Shown here piece after piece: positions 8,441 to 17,555 of a DNA stretch of 46,786 nt; the first letter of the stretch is position 1, and each line of letters opens with the position of its first letter. Position numbers and translations under genes: made by a program. The notes under the pieces were generated by a model. The model was not told where the DNA came from, did not search any database, and saw nothing but the letters and a program-made list of their open reading frames with translations. The DNA comes from Candidatus Nanopelagicales bacterium (GTDB lineage Bacteria > Actinomycetota > Actinomycetes > S36-B12), in assembly GCA_017857175.1 (NCBI GenBank), contig JAFMDS010000012.1:1-46786 (forward strand). The letters run 5' to 3'.

Positions 8441-9658
8441 ATGGCGACAAGGCGCTTGCCAAGACCGTCTGAGGTGCTCCCGTTGATCGGGTCAGGGGAT
8501 CACGGCAAGTCGCGACTACAGCGGAAACTGGAACGCTGCGCGAGCATCAGCGATGTGCGTGAGTTAGCGCGAAAGGCAACGCCAAAAGCAGTCTTTGATT
8601 ACACAGATGGTGGCTCAATGTCGGAGAGCACCCTGGACCGAAGTCGTGACGCTTACCGGCGAGTCGAGTTCACCCCACGAGTATTGCGCAATGTTGCTGA
8701 GGTTGATGTCTCAACATCCTTTCTGGGCCAACTGAACGCCTTACCGTTCGCATTCGCCCCCACAGGTTTCACTCGCATGATGCATCATGTTGGCGAGCCA
8801 GCAGTGGCAGCCGTGGCACAAAAAGCAGGTATTGCTTATGGACTTTCAACTTTGGGAACTACGAGTATCGAGGCACTTGCGACTGCGTCACCAGATGTGC
8901 GCCGATGGTTTCAGTTGTACGTCTCACGCGATAGAACTCAAGCTGAGGATCTGATGCGTAGGGCTCGCGACAATGGTTACGATTCTTTGATTCTCACGGT
9001 GGACACCGCAGTGGGTGGTATTCGTTGGCGCGAGGTGCGTAATGGGCTAACAATTCCTCCACACCTGACACTGAACACACTCTTGGACATGTCTCGCCAC
9101 CCACGTTGGTGGGCCAATGTTTTAACAACTGAACCACTGAGTTTCGCCTCGTTGGACTCGACTGGGGGAACTGTTGGCGATCTCTTGACTCGAGTTTTTG
9201 ATCCGGGCGTAACAGTTGAAGACATTGCTTGGATCCGGGAAAATTGGAATGGGCCCATCATGGTTAAAGGTGTGCAGTCCTTGGCCGATTCTCAAATCCT
9301 CGCCGATCTTGGAGTTGAAGCAATTGTGCTCAGTAATCACGGTGGGCGACAGATCGATAGCGGCAATGTGCCATTGGAGCTCCTCCCCGGTGTTGTGGAT
9401 GCCGTGGGTAATCAGACTGAGGTCTATGTTGACGGAGGCATAATGCGTGGCAGCGATATCGTCGCTGCACTCTCATTTGGTGCGACGGGAACGTTGGTAG
9501 GGCGCGCTTATCTCTATGGGCTCATGGCGGGAGGCCAGGATGGCGTGCAACGAGTTCTCGATATTTTGACCAAGGAAATAAAAGTTACCATGCAGTTATT
9601 GGGTGCAAACAGCATTGATCAGTTGGATCGGTCCATGGTTCGTTTGCGCCCATATTGA
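8441..9658 (+). CDS. lldD: FMN-dependent L-lactate dehydrogenase / alpha-hydroxy acid oxidase
   Basis: The 405-residue cytoplasmic or membrane-associated flavoenzyme oxidises L-lactate (or a related 2-hydroxy acid) to pyruvate. Family features: FDYTDGGSMSEST near residue 48, FAPTGFTRMMH, the FMN-binding FQLYVSRD, LILTVDTAVGG, MVKGV and the active-site SNHGGRQIDS with its catalytic His near residue 303, then YVDGGIMRGSDIVAALSFGATGTLVGRAYLYG. AAAGGA lies 8-14 bases before the ATG. It converges on the rhamnulose-phosphate aldolase/lactaldehyde dehydrogenase fusion, whose second activity makes L-lactate, so the two genes together would complete deoxysugar conversion to pyruvate. Exact substrate within the family is uncertain. 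Confidence 0.88.
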   Translation: MATRRLPRPSEVLPLIGSGDHGKSRLQRKLERCASISDVRELARKATPKAVFDYTDGGSMSESTLDRSRDAYRRVEFTPRVLRNVAEVDVSTSFLGQLNALPFAFAPTGFTRMMHHVGEPAVAAVAQKAGIAYGLSTLGTTSIEALATASPDVRRWFQLYVSRDRTQAEDLMRRARDNGYDSLILTVDTAVGGIRWREVRNGLTIPPHLTLNTLLDMSRHPRWWANVLTTEPLSFASLDSTGGTVGDLLTRVFDPGVTVEDIAWIRENWNGPIMVKGVQSLADSQILADLGVEAIVLSNHGGRQIDSGNVPLELLPGVVDAVGNQTEVYVDGGIMRGSDIVAALSFGATGTLVGRAYLYGLMAGGQDGVQRVLDILTKEIKVTMQLLGANSIDQLDRSMVRLRPY

Positions 9659-9687
9659 TTAATGGGCATGAATTGACTTTCAACTAA

Positions 9688-11763
9688 TTAGCGTTGGAAA
9701 GCGGCTGCAACACCTGAGTCAACAGGAACAATGAGACCTGTTGTTCGCGAGAACTCATCAGATGAAAGCGCCGCGACCACGGCGGCAATGTCTGCAGGCA
9801 CAACCTCGCGCTTAAGAATTGTGCGCTGTGCATAAAAGGCTCCAAGGTCCTTTTCCTCGATTCCATAGACCGCCGCTCGATTGGCGCCCCATCCGCCTGC
9901 AAATATGCCTGATCCTTGAACGACGCCGTCAGGCGCAATTCCATTGACTCGAATGCCGAATTCCCCGAGTTCAACGGCGAGTAAACGCACTTGATGTGCT
10001 TGGTTTGCTTTTGCTGCGCTGTAGGCAATGTTTGCTGGACCAGCAAATACGGAATTTTTGCTGGCGATGTAAATGATGTCACCACCCATATCTTGTGAAA
10101 TCATCGTGCGTGCACATTCCCGTGAAACGAGGAATGAACCTCGAGCCATAACATCATGCTGTACATCCCAGTCTTCAACCGTTGTCGCAATGAGTGGCTT
10201 GCTGATCGATAGACCTGCATTGTTCACGATCAGATCGACACCTCCGAATGCTAAACAAGCGGCAGCAACCATATTGCCTACTTGGATTTCATCTGTCACA
10301 TCCGCAGCAACCGCTATTGCGTGGTCAGGGCCGCCTAATTGATCAGCGAGCGCGTGGGCCGCGTCTATATTTTGATCTGCGATCACCACTACTGATCCAT
10401 CGCGTACGAGGTTCTGTGCAATCGCTTTTCCGATTCCACTAGCGCCGCCGGTGACGAGCGCTATCCGACCCGAGTGACGCTTTGGTGCGGGCATGCGCTG
10501 CAACTTTGCTTCTTCCAAAGCCCAGTACTCAATGCGAAACTTTTCCTGTTCGGTGATTGGCTTATAAGTTGAGAGCGCTTCAGCTCCCCGCATGACATTA
10601 ATGGCGTTCAGGTAAAACTCGCCTGCGACGCGAGCCGTTTGCTTGTTTGCTCCGAATGAAAACATTCCTATTCCAGGGATGAGCACGATTGCGGGGTCAG
10701 CGCCGCGCATTGCTGGGCTGTTTGGTGTCGCCCAACGTTCGTAGTAGGCAGCATATTCAGCACGATATTCCTCGTGGAGCTCATGCAACCTGGCTTCCAA
10801 TTCGGCGATGGGTGTTAAAGGAACAAGATCGAGCACCAGAGGTCGCACCTTTGTGCGCAAGAAGTGATCGGGGCAAGACGTACCGCGTCTGGCCAATTCG
10901 AGGTGGTTTTCCCGCGAAAGAAAGTCGAGTACCTCATCACTGTCCGTGAAATGACCAACCATGCGTCGATCGCGAGAAGCCATTCCCCGGATGATTGGCG
11001 CCAATTGCGCAGCCAGTTTTTTCCGTTCGATTTCAGGTAACGGTTCATAACCATGCACGACGGGCCCAAAAGGTTCAGGGCGTCCGTTCTTCGTTATAAA
11101 ATCTTGCGCCGTGCGAATAATGTGCTCTGAATTGCTCTCGCATTCCTGTGATGTAGCGCCCCACGCGGTGATCCCGTGACCACCGAGTACGCAACCAATG
11201 GCCTGAGGGTTAATTCGTTGGATTTCAGCAATTTCTAAGCCCAGTGCAAATCCGGGTCGGCGCCAGGGGACCCAGACCACTGTGTCACCGAAACACGCTC
11301 GTGTGAGCTCTGGGCCGTCAGCCGAAGTGGCGAGAGCGATACCCGAGTCAGGGTGGAGGTGATCCACATGAGGAAGTTGAACAAGTCCGTGCATCGCGGT
11401 GTCGATGGAAGGTGCCGCACCGCCAGGCCCATGAACGCAGAAGTTTAACGCTGTGACCAGCTCATCGTCGTTGTCACTGTCATCATTGCTGTCACGGCGA
11501 TAAACGTCGGCTAAATCTCGCAGCCGTTCAAGTTCCAAAACGGCGAGCCCGCTTTCGGTGAGTGTTCCTAAGTCACCGCCGGAACCTTTGACCCACATAA
11601 CGTCAATCGGCTTGCCAGTCACGATGTCCACCAGTTCCCCTTTGGCAGAGGTATTGCCTCCGGCGTAGTTGGTGTTACGTGGATCTGAGCCGAGCCGATG
11701 TGAGCGGTTGAGAAGTTCGGGGACGGGCGACGTCGACACTATTGCTCCCGGAGGTAGAGACAT
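9688..11763 (-). CDS. rhaEW: Bifunctional rhamnulose-1-phosphate aldolase / lactaldehyde dehydrogenase
   Basis: This is a 691-residue fusion. The N-terminal part (about 1-420) is a class II aldolase: GGNTSAKG, metal-binding HVDHLHPDS and GGHGITAWG. The C-terminal part (about 430-691) is a short-chain dehydrogenase with TGGASGIGK, NNAG, YSAAK and a GxVxPVDSG-like end. In characterised RhaEW-type enzymes the aldolase splits L-rhamnulose-1-phosphate to DHAP and L-lactaldehyde, and the dehydrogenase oxidises the aldehyde to L-lactate. The longest frame begins at a TTG (11805); the ATG at 11763 fits the family better, though no clear ribosome site precedes it. It diverges from the DeoR-type regulator across 53 bp. 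Confidence 0.87.
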   Translation of the reverse strand: MSLPPGAIVSTSPVPELLNRSHRLGSDPRNTNYAGGNTSAKGELVDIVTGKPIDVMWVKGSGGDLGTLTESGLAVLELERLRDLADVYRRDSNDDSDNDDELVTALNFCVHGPGGAAPSIDTAMHGLVQLPHVDHLHPDSGIALATSADGPELTRACFGDTVVWVPWRRPGFALGLEIAEIQRINPQAIGCVLGGHGITAWGATSQECESNSEHIIRTAQDFITKNGRPEPFGPVVHGYEPLPEIERKKLAAQLAPIIRGMASRDRRMVGHFTDSDEVLDFLSRENHLELARRGTSCPDHFLRTKVRPLVLDLVPLTPIAELEARLHELHEEYRAEYAAYYERWATPNSPAMRGADPAIVLIPGIGMFSFGANKQTARVAGEFYLNAINVMRGAEALSTYKPITEQEKFRIEYWALEEAKLQRMPAPKRHSGRIALVTGGASGIGKAIAQNLVRDGSVVVIADQNIDAAHALADQLGGPDHAIAVAADVTDEIQVGNMVAAACLAFGGVDLIVNNAGLSISKPLIATTVEDWDVQHDVMARGSFLVSRECARTMISQDMGGDIIYIASKNSVFAGPANIAYSAAKANQAHQVRLLAVELGEFGIRVNGIAPDGVVQGSGIFAGGWGANRAAVYGIEEKDLGAFYAQRTILKREVVPADIAAVVAALSSDEFSRTTGLIVPVDSGVAAAFQR

Positions 11764-11772
11764 GTAATATCG

Positions 11773-11795
11773 TGTTAGATTATCAAGATTTAACA
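11773..11795. promoter_or_regulatory. Inverted repeat between rhaEW and deoR-type gene
   Basis: TGTTAGAT (11773-11780) is mirrored by ATTTAACA (11788-11795), with seven of eight positions matching around an AT-rich centre. It occupies almost the whole 53-bp gap between the two divergent starts and is the best candidate for the operator of the adjacent DeoR-type regulator. Confidence 0.5.
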
Positions 11796-11816
11796 ATGTT
11801 GGCAATCAGGAGATGT

Positions 11817-12575
11817 ATGGCAATCGAGGGATCTCTAGCCGCTGAGGAGCGTCAGGAGTTGTTACTTTCCACCTTGCGTACCGAGAGCAAGGTGGAGATC
11901 GAGGAGGAAGCTGAGCGATTCGGCGTTCACCCGATGACAATTCGGCGGGCGCTTAAATCATTAGAAAGATCTGGACGTGCTCGGCTAGTTCGCGGCGGCG
12001 CGGTGTATGTCGGCACAGAGGAGTTCGCTGTTCGGCAATCACGGGCTTTGACGGCTAAGCGAGCCATCGCAGAAAAACTGCATCCGATCATCAAGGAACA
12101 CGACTCGATTGGGCTTGACGCGTCCAGCACAGTGCATTGCCTCGCCGAAAAAATGCCAAACACCTCACCAGTGCTCGTTGTGACCTATGGATTACAGGCG
12201 TTCCAAACGTTACAAAACATGCCTAATGTTCGTGCAACCTTGTCGGGTGGCGAACTCGATTCGCGCACCGGAAGCCTAGTCGGGATGGTTGCCCAAGAAG
12301 CGATACAGAAGTTTTCACTCTCCTGCTGTGTAATTTCCACGACGGCCTTGGACCACGACTGGGGAACGATGGAACCAACAGTCGAGGAAGTCGGTATGAA
12401 ACAGGCTCTTGCACAGATATCTGATCGTGTGATTTTGGCCGTTGATTCGATGAAACTTTCGCAACGGGCAGCCGTTCGGTCAATCGCGTTATCTCGAGTC
12501 GATCTTTTGGTCACCGAACTTAATGTGGATGACATGCAGCTTGACCCGTACCGAGACTTGGTCACTTTGTTATGA
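11817..12575 (+). CDS. DeoR-family transcriptional regulator
   Basis: The 252-residue regulator has an N-terminal winged helix-turn-helix (EERQELLLSTL ... IEEEAERFGVHPMTIRRALKSLERSGRARLVRGGAV, about residues 7-60). The C-terminal DeoR sugar-phosphate sensor domain contains LDASSTVHCLAE, ATLSGGELD and STTALD. Such proteins repress sugar operons until a phosphorylated intermediate binds. ATG 11817 was chosen because CAGGAG ends 4-5 bases upstream; an ATG at 11796 is also in frame. It is the first gene of the plus-strand deoxysugar block and diverges from rhaEW. Confidence 0.88.
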   Translation: MAIEGSLAAEERQELLLSTLRTESKVEIEEEAERFGVHPMTIRRALKSLERSGRARLVRGGAVYVGTEEFAVRQSRALTAKRAIAEKLHPIIKEHDSIGLDASSTVHCLAEKMPNTSPVLVVTYGLQAFQTLQNMPNVRATLSGGELDSRTGSLVGMVAQEAIQKFSLSCCVISTTALDHDWGTMEPTVEEVGMKQALAQISDRVILAVDSMKLSQRAAVRSIALSRVDLLVTELNVDDMQLDPYRDLVTLL

Positions 12576-12659
12576 AATATAAGCATCACAATAAAGAAAG
12601 ACACATATTTACAACCAAACCTTGTGCGGATAAGTTTTTGACAATTGAAATGAGGAAAA

Positions 12660-13424
12660 ATGCCTAACCTCCATAATTCAACCGCAATAGTTACGGGTGG
12701 GGCTCGCGGTCTTGGTCTATCCATGGCACGCGCTCTTGCCGAATGTGGCGCATCGGTCGGACTGATTGACATTTTGCCTGAGGTAACCGATTCAGCAGTA
12801 TCGCTTCAACAGGAAACGGGTGCGAGGGTGGTAGCGGCTTGTGCTGATGTCCGGGATGCCCTCGCTGTGGACAATGCGGTTGGCACTTTGCAGCAGCAGT
12901 TGGGCACCGCAGACGTTCTCATTACTTCCGCTGGAATCACCATCTGGGGTGAAAGCACTGCTGTGACACCGGAGGATTGGCAGCGAGTTTTCGACATCAA
13001 CCTAAACGGCACATTCTTCGCAGCCCAATCCTTTGCACGAAGGTTGATTCCGGAGAACCGACCAGGGTCAATCATTTTTGTTTCTTCAATGTCCGGCCGT
13101 ATCGTCAACGTCCCTCAGTATCAGGCTTCGTATAACTCGTCCAAAGCTGCCGTCAGCATGTTGGCAAAGTCGCTTGCCGTGGAATGGGCTCAAGCAGGTA
13201 TCCGCGTGAATGCACTAGAACCCGGTTATACGCTCTCAGATATGACGCGCCAGTTCATGGATGCGAATCCGGAACTTGCCGCACAATGGACGTCAATGAT
13301 TCCCTTGGGACGCATGGGAGAACCAGCCGATCTAGTCGGCGCCATCGTTTATCTTGCATCGTCGGAATCGGCGTACCTCACAGGTCAATCGATAGTGATT
13401 GACGGCGGCTACACCGCAATCTGA
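12660..13424 (+). CDS. SDR-family polyol/sugar dehydrogenase
   Basis: The 254-residue classical short-chain dehydrogenase has cofactor loop TGGARGLG (residues 11-18), the dinucleotide-selecting Asp in GLIDIL, SAG (normally NAG), SSMSG and the catalytic YNSSK. The ending GRMGEPADLVGAIVYLASSESAYLTGQSIVIDGGY is typical of arabinitol/sorbitol/sorbose reductase-like SDRs. It could oxidise a sugar alcohol to a ketose or reduce an aldehyde in the pathway. GAGGAAA precedes the ATG. Its TGA overlaps the next ATG (TGATG), so it is translationally coupled to rhamnulokinase. Substrate is inferred from context only. Confidence 0.8.
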   Translation: MPNLHNSTAIVTGGARGLGLSMARALAECGASVGLIDILPEVTDSAVSLQQETGARVVAACADVRDALAVDNAVGTLQQQLGTADVLITSAGITIWGESTAVTPEDWQRVFDINLNGTFFAAQSFARRLIPENRPGSIIFVSSMSGRIVNVPQYQASYNSSKAAVSMLAKSLAVEWAQAGIRVNALEPGYTLSDMTRQFMDANPELAAQWTSMIPLGRMGEPADLVGAIVYLASSESAYLTGQSIVIDGGYTAI

Positions 13425-14878
13425 TGAAAACCAGTTTTGCGGCCGTTGATCTTGGTGCAACGAGCGGGCGAGTGGTTCTGGGAACGTTCAGCGACGTTGG
13501 TGCTGCGCCAATGGCATTCGAGTTGGATGAAGTCCACCGATTCCCTAACAATCCCATGATGATTGAGGGCGAGTTGTGCTGGGACGTCGAAAGCCTTTTC
13601 GAACAAACTCTTATTGGACTTTCGCACGCATTTGTATGCGCGCAGGACAACAACTCGACTCTCTCTGGCATCGCGGTTGATTCCTGGGGAGTCGACTATG
13701 GACTCGTTGATGAATCCCTAGCTCTTGTGGGACCAGTTCGCCACTATCGGGCAGCCGAAGAAGCTTATGTGTATCGGGCCAATATGTTGGTCAGCCCTCG
13801 TGATGCCTATGTGCGCACGGGCATCACAGAGCTTCCCATCAACACATGCTTTCAATTGATCCGTGATTGCCAACAGGGACTCTTGACTCAAGGAGTAACG
13901 GCATTGCTGATACCCGATCTGTGGACAGCGTGGCTCACGGGTGTTAAAGGCAGTGAGCGGACTATCGCATCAACCACGGGGTTATTGGATTGGGAAAGTC
14001 ATGATTGGGCTTATGACCTCGCACATAAGTGGGGAATCCCTGGGAGTGTTTTGAGCGAGGTTGTCGAAACTGGGTCGATGGCGGGCCCCACCCTTGCATC
14101 CATCACAGATCGCATAGGAGCTGTGAATCCCATCCCCGTCTATCGTGCACCGGCACATGACACAGCGAGTGCCTTTGCGGCAGTGACCTCGCCTGACACG
14201 GATGCAGCCGTTGTGTCGTGTGGGACGTGGGCTCTTGTTGGTTGTCTCAATCCCGAGCCCGTATTCACGTGCAATGCGGAGCAAGCAGGTCTGACCAACG
14301 AAGTTGCTGCGGACGGTTCAGCACTTTTGGTGCGTAACTTAAGCGGAACTTGGTTGCTTGAAGAATGCCTGCGAACTTGGTCGGCTCATGATTGCTCTGT
14401 CAAGCCGGAAGATATTGAGGCGCTTCGATTTGATTTACTCGCTGCCGCCGAGGGTGAATCAGCGCAGGTGATAGGCACCATTGATTGTGGTGCACCCCAA
14501 CTCATAGGAACACGCGACATGCCCGCGGAAATTCTCGCGTTGTATCAACAAACGCACGGTGATGTAGTCGGTTCTCCAGAACTTGGTCGTCACCAAATTG
14601 TTCGACTCATTCTCGAGAGTTTGGCCGAGTCATTTGCCCAGACGATTTCCAGTATTGGTGAGATTGCACATCGCAGTTTTCATCAAGTCATCATGATTGG
14701 CGGTGGTTCCCGCATCAGTCAACTCGTGAGACTAACAGAGCATGCAACAGGCCTATCCGTCCAGTTAAGACACCAAGAAGCCACGAGCATCGGGAACATA
14801 TGTGTTCAAGCAGTCAGTGCAGGCATATTTGACTCGATTGACCAAGCGCGAGCCGCAACCAATACGGATGGAAACTGA
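13424..14878 (+). CDS. rhaB: Rhamnulokinase
   Basis: The 484-residue FGGY-family sugar kinase is expected to phosphorylate L-rhamnulose (or a similar deoxyketose) at C1 using ATP. It shows the rhamnulokinase-type start AVDLGATSGRVVLG, HRFPN, GIAVDSWGVDYGLVDE, the substrate/ATP-domain motif APAHDTASA, SCGTWALVG, and LSGTWLLEECLRTW. The length is normal. It overlaps the SDR stop and is followed one base after its own stop by the class II aldolase gene, forming a tight operon. Together with rhaEW it covers phosphorylation, cleavage and aldehyde oxidation. No rhamnose isomerase gene is seen in the window. Confidence 0.87.
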   Translation: MKTSFAAVDLGATSGRVVLGTFSDVGAAPMAFELDEVHRFPNNPMMIEGELCWDVESLFEQTLIGLSHAFVCAQDNNSTLSGIAVDSWGVDYGLVDESLALVGPVRHYRAAEEAYVYRANMLVSPRDAYVRTGITELPINTCFQLIRDCQQGLLTQGVTALLIPDLWTAWLTGVKGSERTIASTTGLLDWESHDWAYDLAHKWGIPGSVLSEVVETGSMAGPTLASITDRIGAVNPIPVYRAPAHDTASAFAAVTSPDTDAAVVSCGTWALVGCLNPEPVFTCNAEQAGLTNEVAADGSALLVRNLSGTWLLEECLRTWSAHDCSVKPEDIEALRFDLLAAAEGESAQVIGTIDCGAPQLIGTRDMPAEILALYQQTHGDVVGSPELGRHQIVRLILESLAESFAQTISSIGEIAHRSFHQVIMIGGGSRISQLVRLTEHATGLSVQLRHQEATSIGNICVQAVSAGIFDSIDQARAATNTDGN

Positions 14879-14879
14879 T

Positions 14880-15629
14880 ATGACCCAATTGAAAGACCTT
14901 GTAGCTTTGTGCAACGCACTAGGTGATCCGGATCGCGATCTGGTACTCAGCGCAGAAGGCAATGTCTCCATGAAACTCGATGATCACACTATGTTGATCA
15001 AAGCAAGTGGCTGCTCCTTGGCAACCTTGGATGAAAGCAATCTTCTCAGCGTTGATACCAATCGAATTCTAAGTCTTCTCGATGGCACACCAACAGACCA
15101 TGAAATTCAAGAAACATACAAATCTGCTCTGATGGAGCCATCGGAAAAAATGCCGTCTGTTGAAGCAATTCTTCACGCAGTGATCTATGACTTGGCTCCG
15201 GTGCAAGTAATTGCTCACACTCACCCTACGCCCGTGAACATGCTGACATGTTCAATGAATGCCGGCCTTCTTGTCGAGGGTGCGCTTTATCCAGATGCGA
15301 TTGTGATGCTGGGGCATCGCCAGGTGCTTGTCCCGTACACGGATCCGGGGGTTCCCTTGGCAAAGGCAGTTCGGAGTTCAGTCGTCACATTCATGGACCA
15401 AGAAGGAGTAGCTCCAAAGGTAATCTACCTTGCAAATCATGGTCTATTTGTTACAGCTGACTCTCCTCGCGAGGCTCTGCAAGTGACCGAGATGGCAGTT
15501 AAGAACGCGCGGATATTGCACGGAACCCTCTCGGCAGGAGGGCCAAACTTTCTCCCCACTGAGCAAGTTGAACGCATTGATAAACGGCCCGATGAAACGT
15601 ATCGTCGTCAGGCACTTGGATTCGAGTAA
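14880..15629 (+). CDS. Class II aldolase/adducin-family protein
   Basis: The 249-residue class II aldolase resembles L-fuculose- or ribulose-phosphate aldolases. It has SAEGNVSMKL near the substrate phosphate site, metal-binding HTHPTPVN (about residues 112-119) and the third ligand in LANHGLF. The ATG at 14880 lies one base after the rhamnulokinase stop; the frame extends upstream inside that gene but is shadow there. This stand-alone aldolase sits beside a fused one (rhaEW), so the cluster may serve two sugars, or this protein may act as an epimerase or on a different sugar phosphate. Confidence 0.8.
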   Translation: MTQLKDLVALCNALGDPDRDLVLSAEGNVSMKLDDHTMLIKASGCSLATLDESNLLSVDTNRILSLLDGTPTDHEIQETYKSALMEPSEKMPSVEAILHAVIYDLAPVQVIAHTHPTPVNMLTCSMNAGLLVEGALYPDAIVMLGHRQVLVPYTDPGVPLAKAVRSSVVTFMDQEGVAPKVIYLANHGLFVTADSPREALQVTEMAVKNARILHGTLSAGGPNFLPTEQVERIDKRPDETYRRQALGFE

Positions 15630-15675
15630 ATGGAAACTGAGCACTGAATTATGTGCCCTTAACAAAGGAGTACCA

Positions 15676-16401
15676 ATGAGCGCAAAAACCAAAGTAGCGA
15701 TTGTGACGGGAGCTAGTTCGGGCATTGGCCGAGCCTGCGCCCATGCTTTGGATCGTGCGGGTTTCAGGCTTGTGCTCGTTAGTCGCGATCGATCTCGACT
15801 TAACAGTGTGGTGTCTGAGTTCATCCACACACCTGAAATCGTCGCAGGTGACATTGCTAATTCCGAGACAGCCCAGGCTGCCGTCGCTCGCGCACTCGAA
15901 GCGTATGGACGCCTTGATGTGCTGCTAGCAAATGCTGGTCTGTATCTCCCTGAAAAAGGTTGGGAAGTGGATGCAACTCGAGTCGATGCAATCGGACGAA
16001 CAAACGTATTAGGTGTTATGCACTCGGTTCACGCAGCATTGCCTCACCTGATTGAGCAAGGAGCGGGCGACATTATTGTGACGAGTTCGGTCTCTGGTCA
16101 CCAGGTCATTGCCTGGGAGCCCATCTACTCGGCCACGAAACATGCGGTTCAGGCATTCGTTCATGGAACCCGGCAGCAACTGGTGGGTTCCGGTGTGCGC
16201 TTAGGTGCTGTTGCGCCAGGTATCGTGCTGAATGAACTGTGGGGAGTTGCTAATGGCGATGCAAGTATTGAAACCGAAGTAAGTGCTGGCCGAGGCATGC
16301 GTTCGGAGGATGTTGCAGATGCTGTGATGTTTATGCTCAACACACCGCGCCACATTACGATCAGAGACCTCGTGATGTTGCCCACGAATCAAGAGATTTA
16401 A
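15676..16401 (+). CDS. SDR-family oxidoreductase
   Basis: The 241-residue short-chain dehydrogenase has TGASSGIGR cofactor loop (residues 11-19), LVSRDRSRL, LLANAGLYLP, TSSVSGH and catalytic YSATK, and resembles ribitol/clavaldehyde dehydrogenase-like members. AAAGGAG (15664-15670) fixes the ATG at 15676; a longer frame starting at 15568 is inside the aldolase gene. It is the last gene of the deoxysugar block, 46 bp after the class II aldolase. The substrate is unknown; a sugar, polyol or aldehyde is likely from context. Confidence 0.8.
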   Translation: MSAKTKVAIVTGASSGIGRACAHALDRAGFRLVLVSRDRSRLNSVVSEFIHTPEIVAGDIANSETAQAAVARALEAYGRLDVLLANAGLYLPEKGWEVDATRVDAIGRTNVLGVMHSVHAALPHLIEQGAGDIIVTSSVSGHQVIAWEPIYSATKHAVQAFVHGTRQQLVGSGVRLGAVAPGIVLNELWGVANGDASIETEVSAGRGMRSEDVADAVMFMLNTPRHITIRDLVMLPTNQEI

Positions 16402-16406
16402 TTGAA

Positions 16407-16427
16407 GGTTTCAAGTTTCACGAAACC
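16407..16427 (+). terminator. Weak hairpin after the deoxysugar block
   Basis: GGTTTC and GAAACC form a six-pair stem with a nine-base loop directly after the SDR stop, followed only by CTTTA. It could be a weak terminator. Confidence 0.35.
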
Positions 16428-16441
16428 CTTTACACCCCGCG

Positions 16442-16466
16442 ATCGAATGTCCTACGGACATATCGA
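16442..16466. promoter_or_regulatory. Inverted repeat upstream of aldolase-kinase pair
   Basis: ATGTCC (16447-16452) and GGACAT (16456-16461) flank the spacer TAC, and outer TCGA tetramers extend the symmetry with one extra base on the right. It lies 75-95 bp upstream of the class I aldolase-like gene, in the only promoter-sized gap of this unit, so it is a candidate operator. No regulator gene is adjacent; the DeoR- and LacI-type regulators elsewhere in the window are possible candidates. Confidence 0.45.
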
Positions 16467-16535
16467 GCAACGGGTAAGTGCTCAGTTCAGCAAACAATAT
16501 TTATTTACTTTGGATACTGGATTAGTTAGGATCTG

Positions 16536-17555
16536 ATGGTGTCAAAAACTAAAAACGAGTCCACAAGAAGTCTCGACCAAAAAATTTCTCGAATATTGGC
16601 TGGCAAATATCAACCGTCCGATTTCATCATCGCTGATGCCAAAGATGCCGACTTGTCCGTTGGGCTTATGGCCGCAGGAGCCAACGCGGGTCATCAGATG
16701 GGGGATTCTGGTCCTGATGTTTACCCGACACGTCAGGTCCATCTCGTTCAAATGCAAGCCTTGATGGATCAAGGCCAGATTGACATCATGCTTGCCTCGG
16801 CAGCCAACGTCGAAAAGTTGGCTCAAAAACCGGGTAATAGTGAGCGAGTCACATTAGCCATACGCGGTAATGATGCAACAGATATTTGGAACCCCAGATC
16901 ATCCGATTATCAAGCCTCAGCATCAAGGCCGTTTCAGTCAGTGAACCTCGATAAAACACGAGAATTTTGTGATTTGGCACTGTACTCCTTAACTTTCAAC
17001 AACGATCTCGATGCGGACTTACGCTCTCTGGAGGCCTACAGAGAGTTTCGAATTCACTCGGCAAAGCTTGGAGTTCGCCACTTCTTAGAGGTGTTCAATC
17101 CCAATGCCCCGAGTAATTTGAGTCCATCGGACTTTGGTGGCTTTGTGAACGACAGCATCATTAGAGCGCTAGCTGGAGTTACCCAGGCTGAGCGTCCCCT
17201 TTTTCTCAAGATCCCCTACAACGGAAGCATTCATCTCCAAGAACTCTCAGGACACGATTCAACACTGGTTGTTGGTTTGCTTGGTGGATCCGCGGGTACC
17301 ACACGAGACACATTTGAATTACTTCGGCGTGGTGAGCAAGCGGGCGCTCGAGTCGCACTCTTTGGACGCAAGATTCAACGTTCGGAGTCACAACTCGATC
17401 TGGTGGCATTGATGCGCCCTGTTATTGAGGGCTCGATTACCCCCGTTCAAGCTGTTGAGCAATACCACGAAATTCTTGAACGTCAGGGCCTTCCCTCGCA
17501 AAGAACGTTGGAGGACGATCTAGTAATCACAGATCCAATACTTAGAGCTGAATAA
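16536..17555 (+). CDS. Class I aldolase-like TIM-barrel protein
   Basis: The 339-residue product is not a familiar named enzyme to me. Its pattern fits a (beta/alpha)8 class I aldolase: DFIIADAKDADLS, a strand ending FLKIPYNG whose Lys could form the Schiff base (about residue 227), then GLLGGSAGTTRDTFELL and GARVALFGRKI, which resemble the phosphate-binding loops of LacD/FbaB-type aldolases. It is followed by a PfkB sugar kinase with a TAATG overlap, so the kinase product is its likely substrate. It could also be an epimerase or a non-catalytic barrel. Confidence 0.6.
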   Translation: MVSKTKNESTRSLDQKISRILAGKYQPSDFIIADAKDADLSVGLMAAGANAGHQMGDSGPDVYPTRQVHLVQMQALMDQGQIDIMLASAANVEKLAQKPGNSERVTLAIRGNDATDIWNPRSSDYQASASRPFQSVNLDKTREFCDLALYSLTFNNDLDADLRSLEAYREFRIHSAKLGVRHFLEVFNPNAPSNLSPSDFGGFVNDSIIRALAGVTQAERPLFLKIPYNGSIHLQELSGHDSTLVVGLLGGSAGTTRDTFELLRRGEQAGARVALFGRKIQRSESQLDLVALMRPVIEGSITPVQAVEQYHEILERQGLPSQRTLEDDLVITDPILRAE

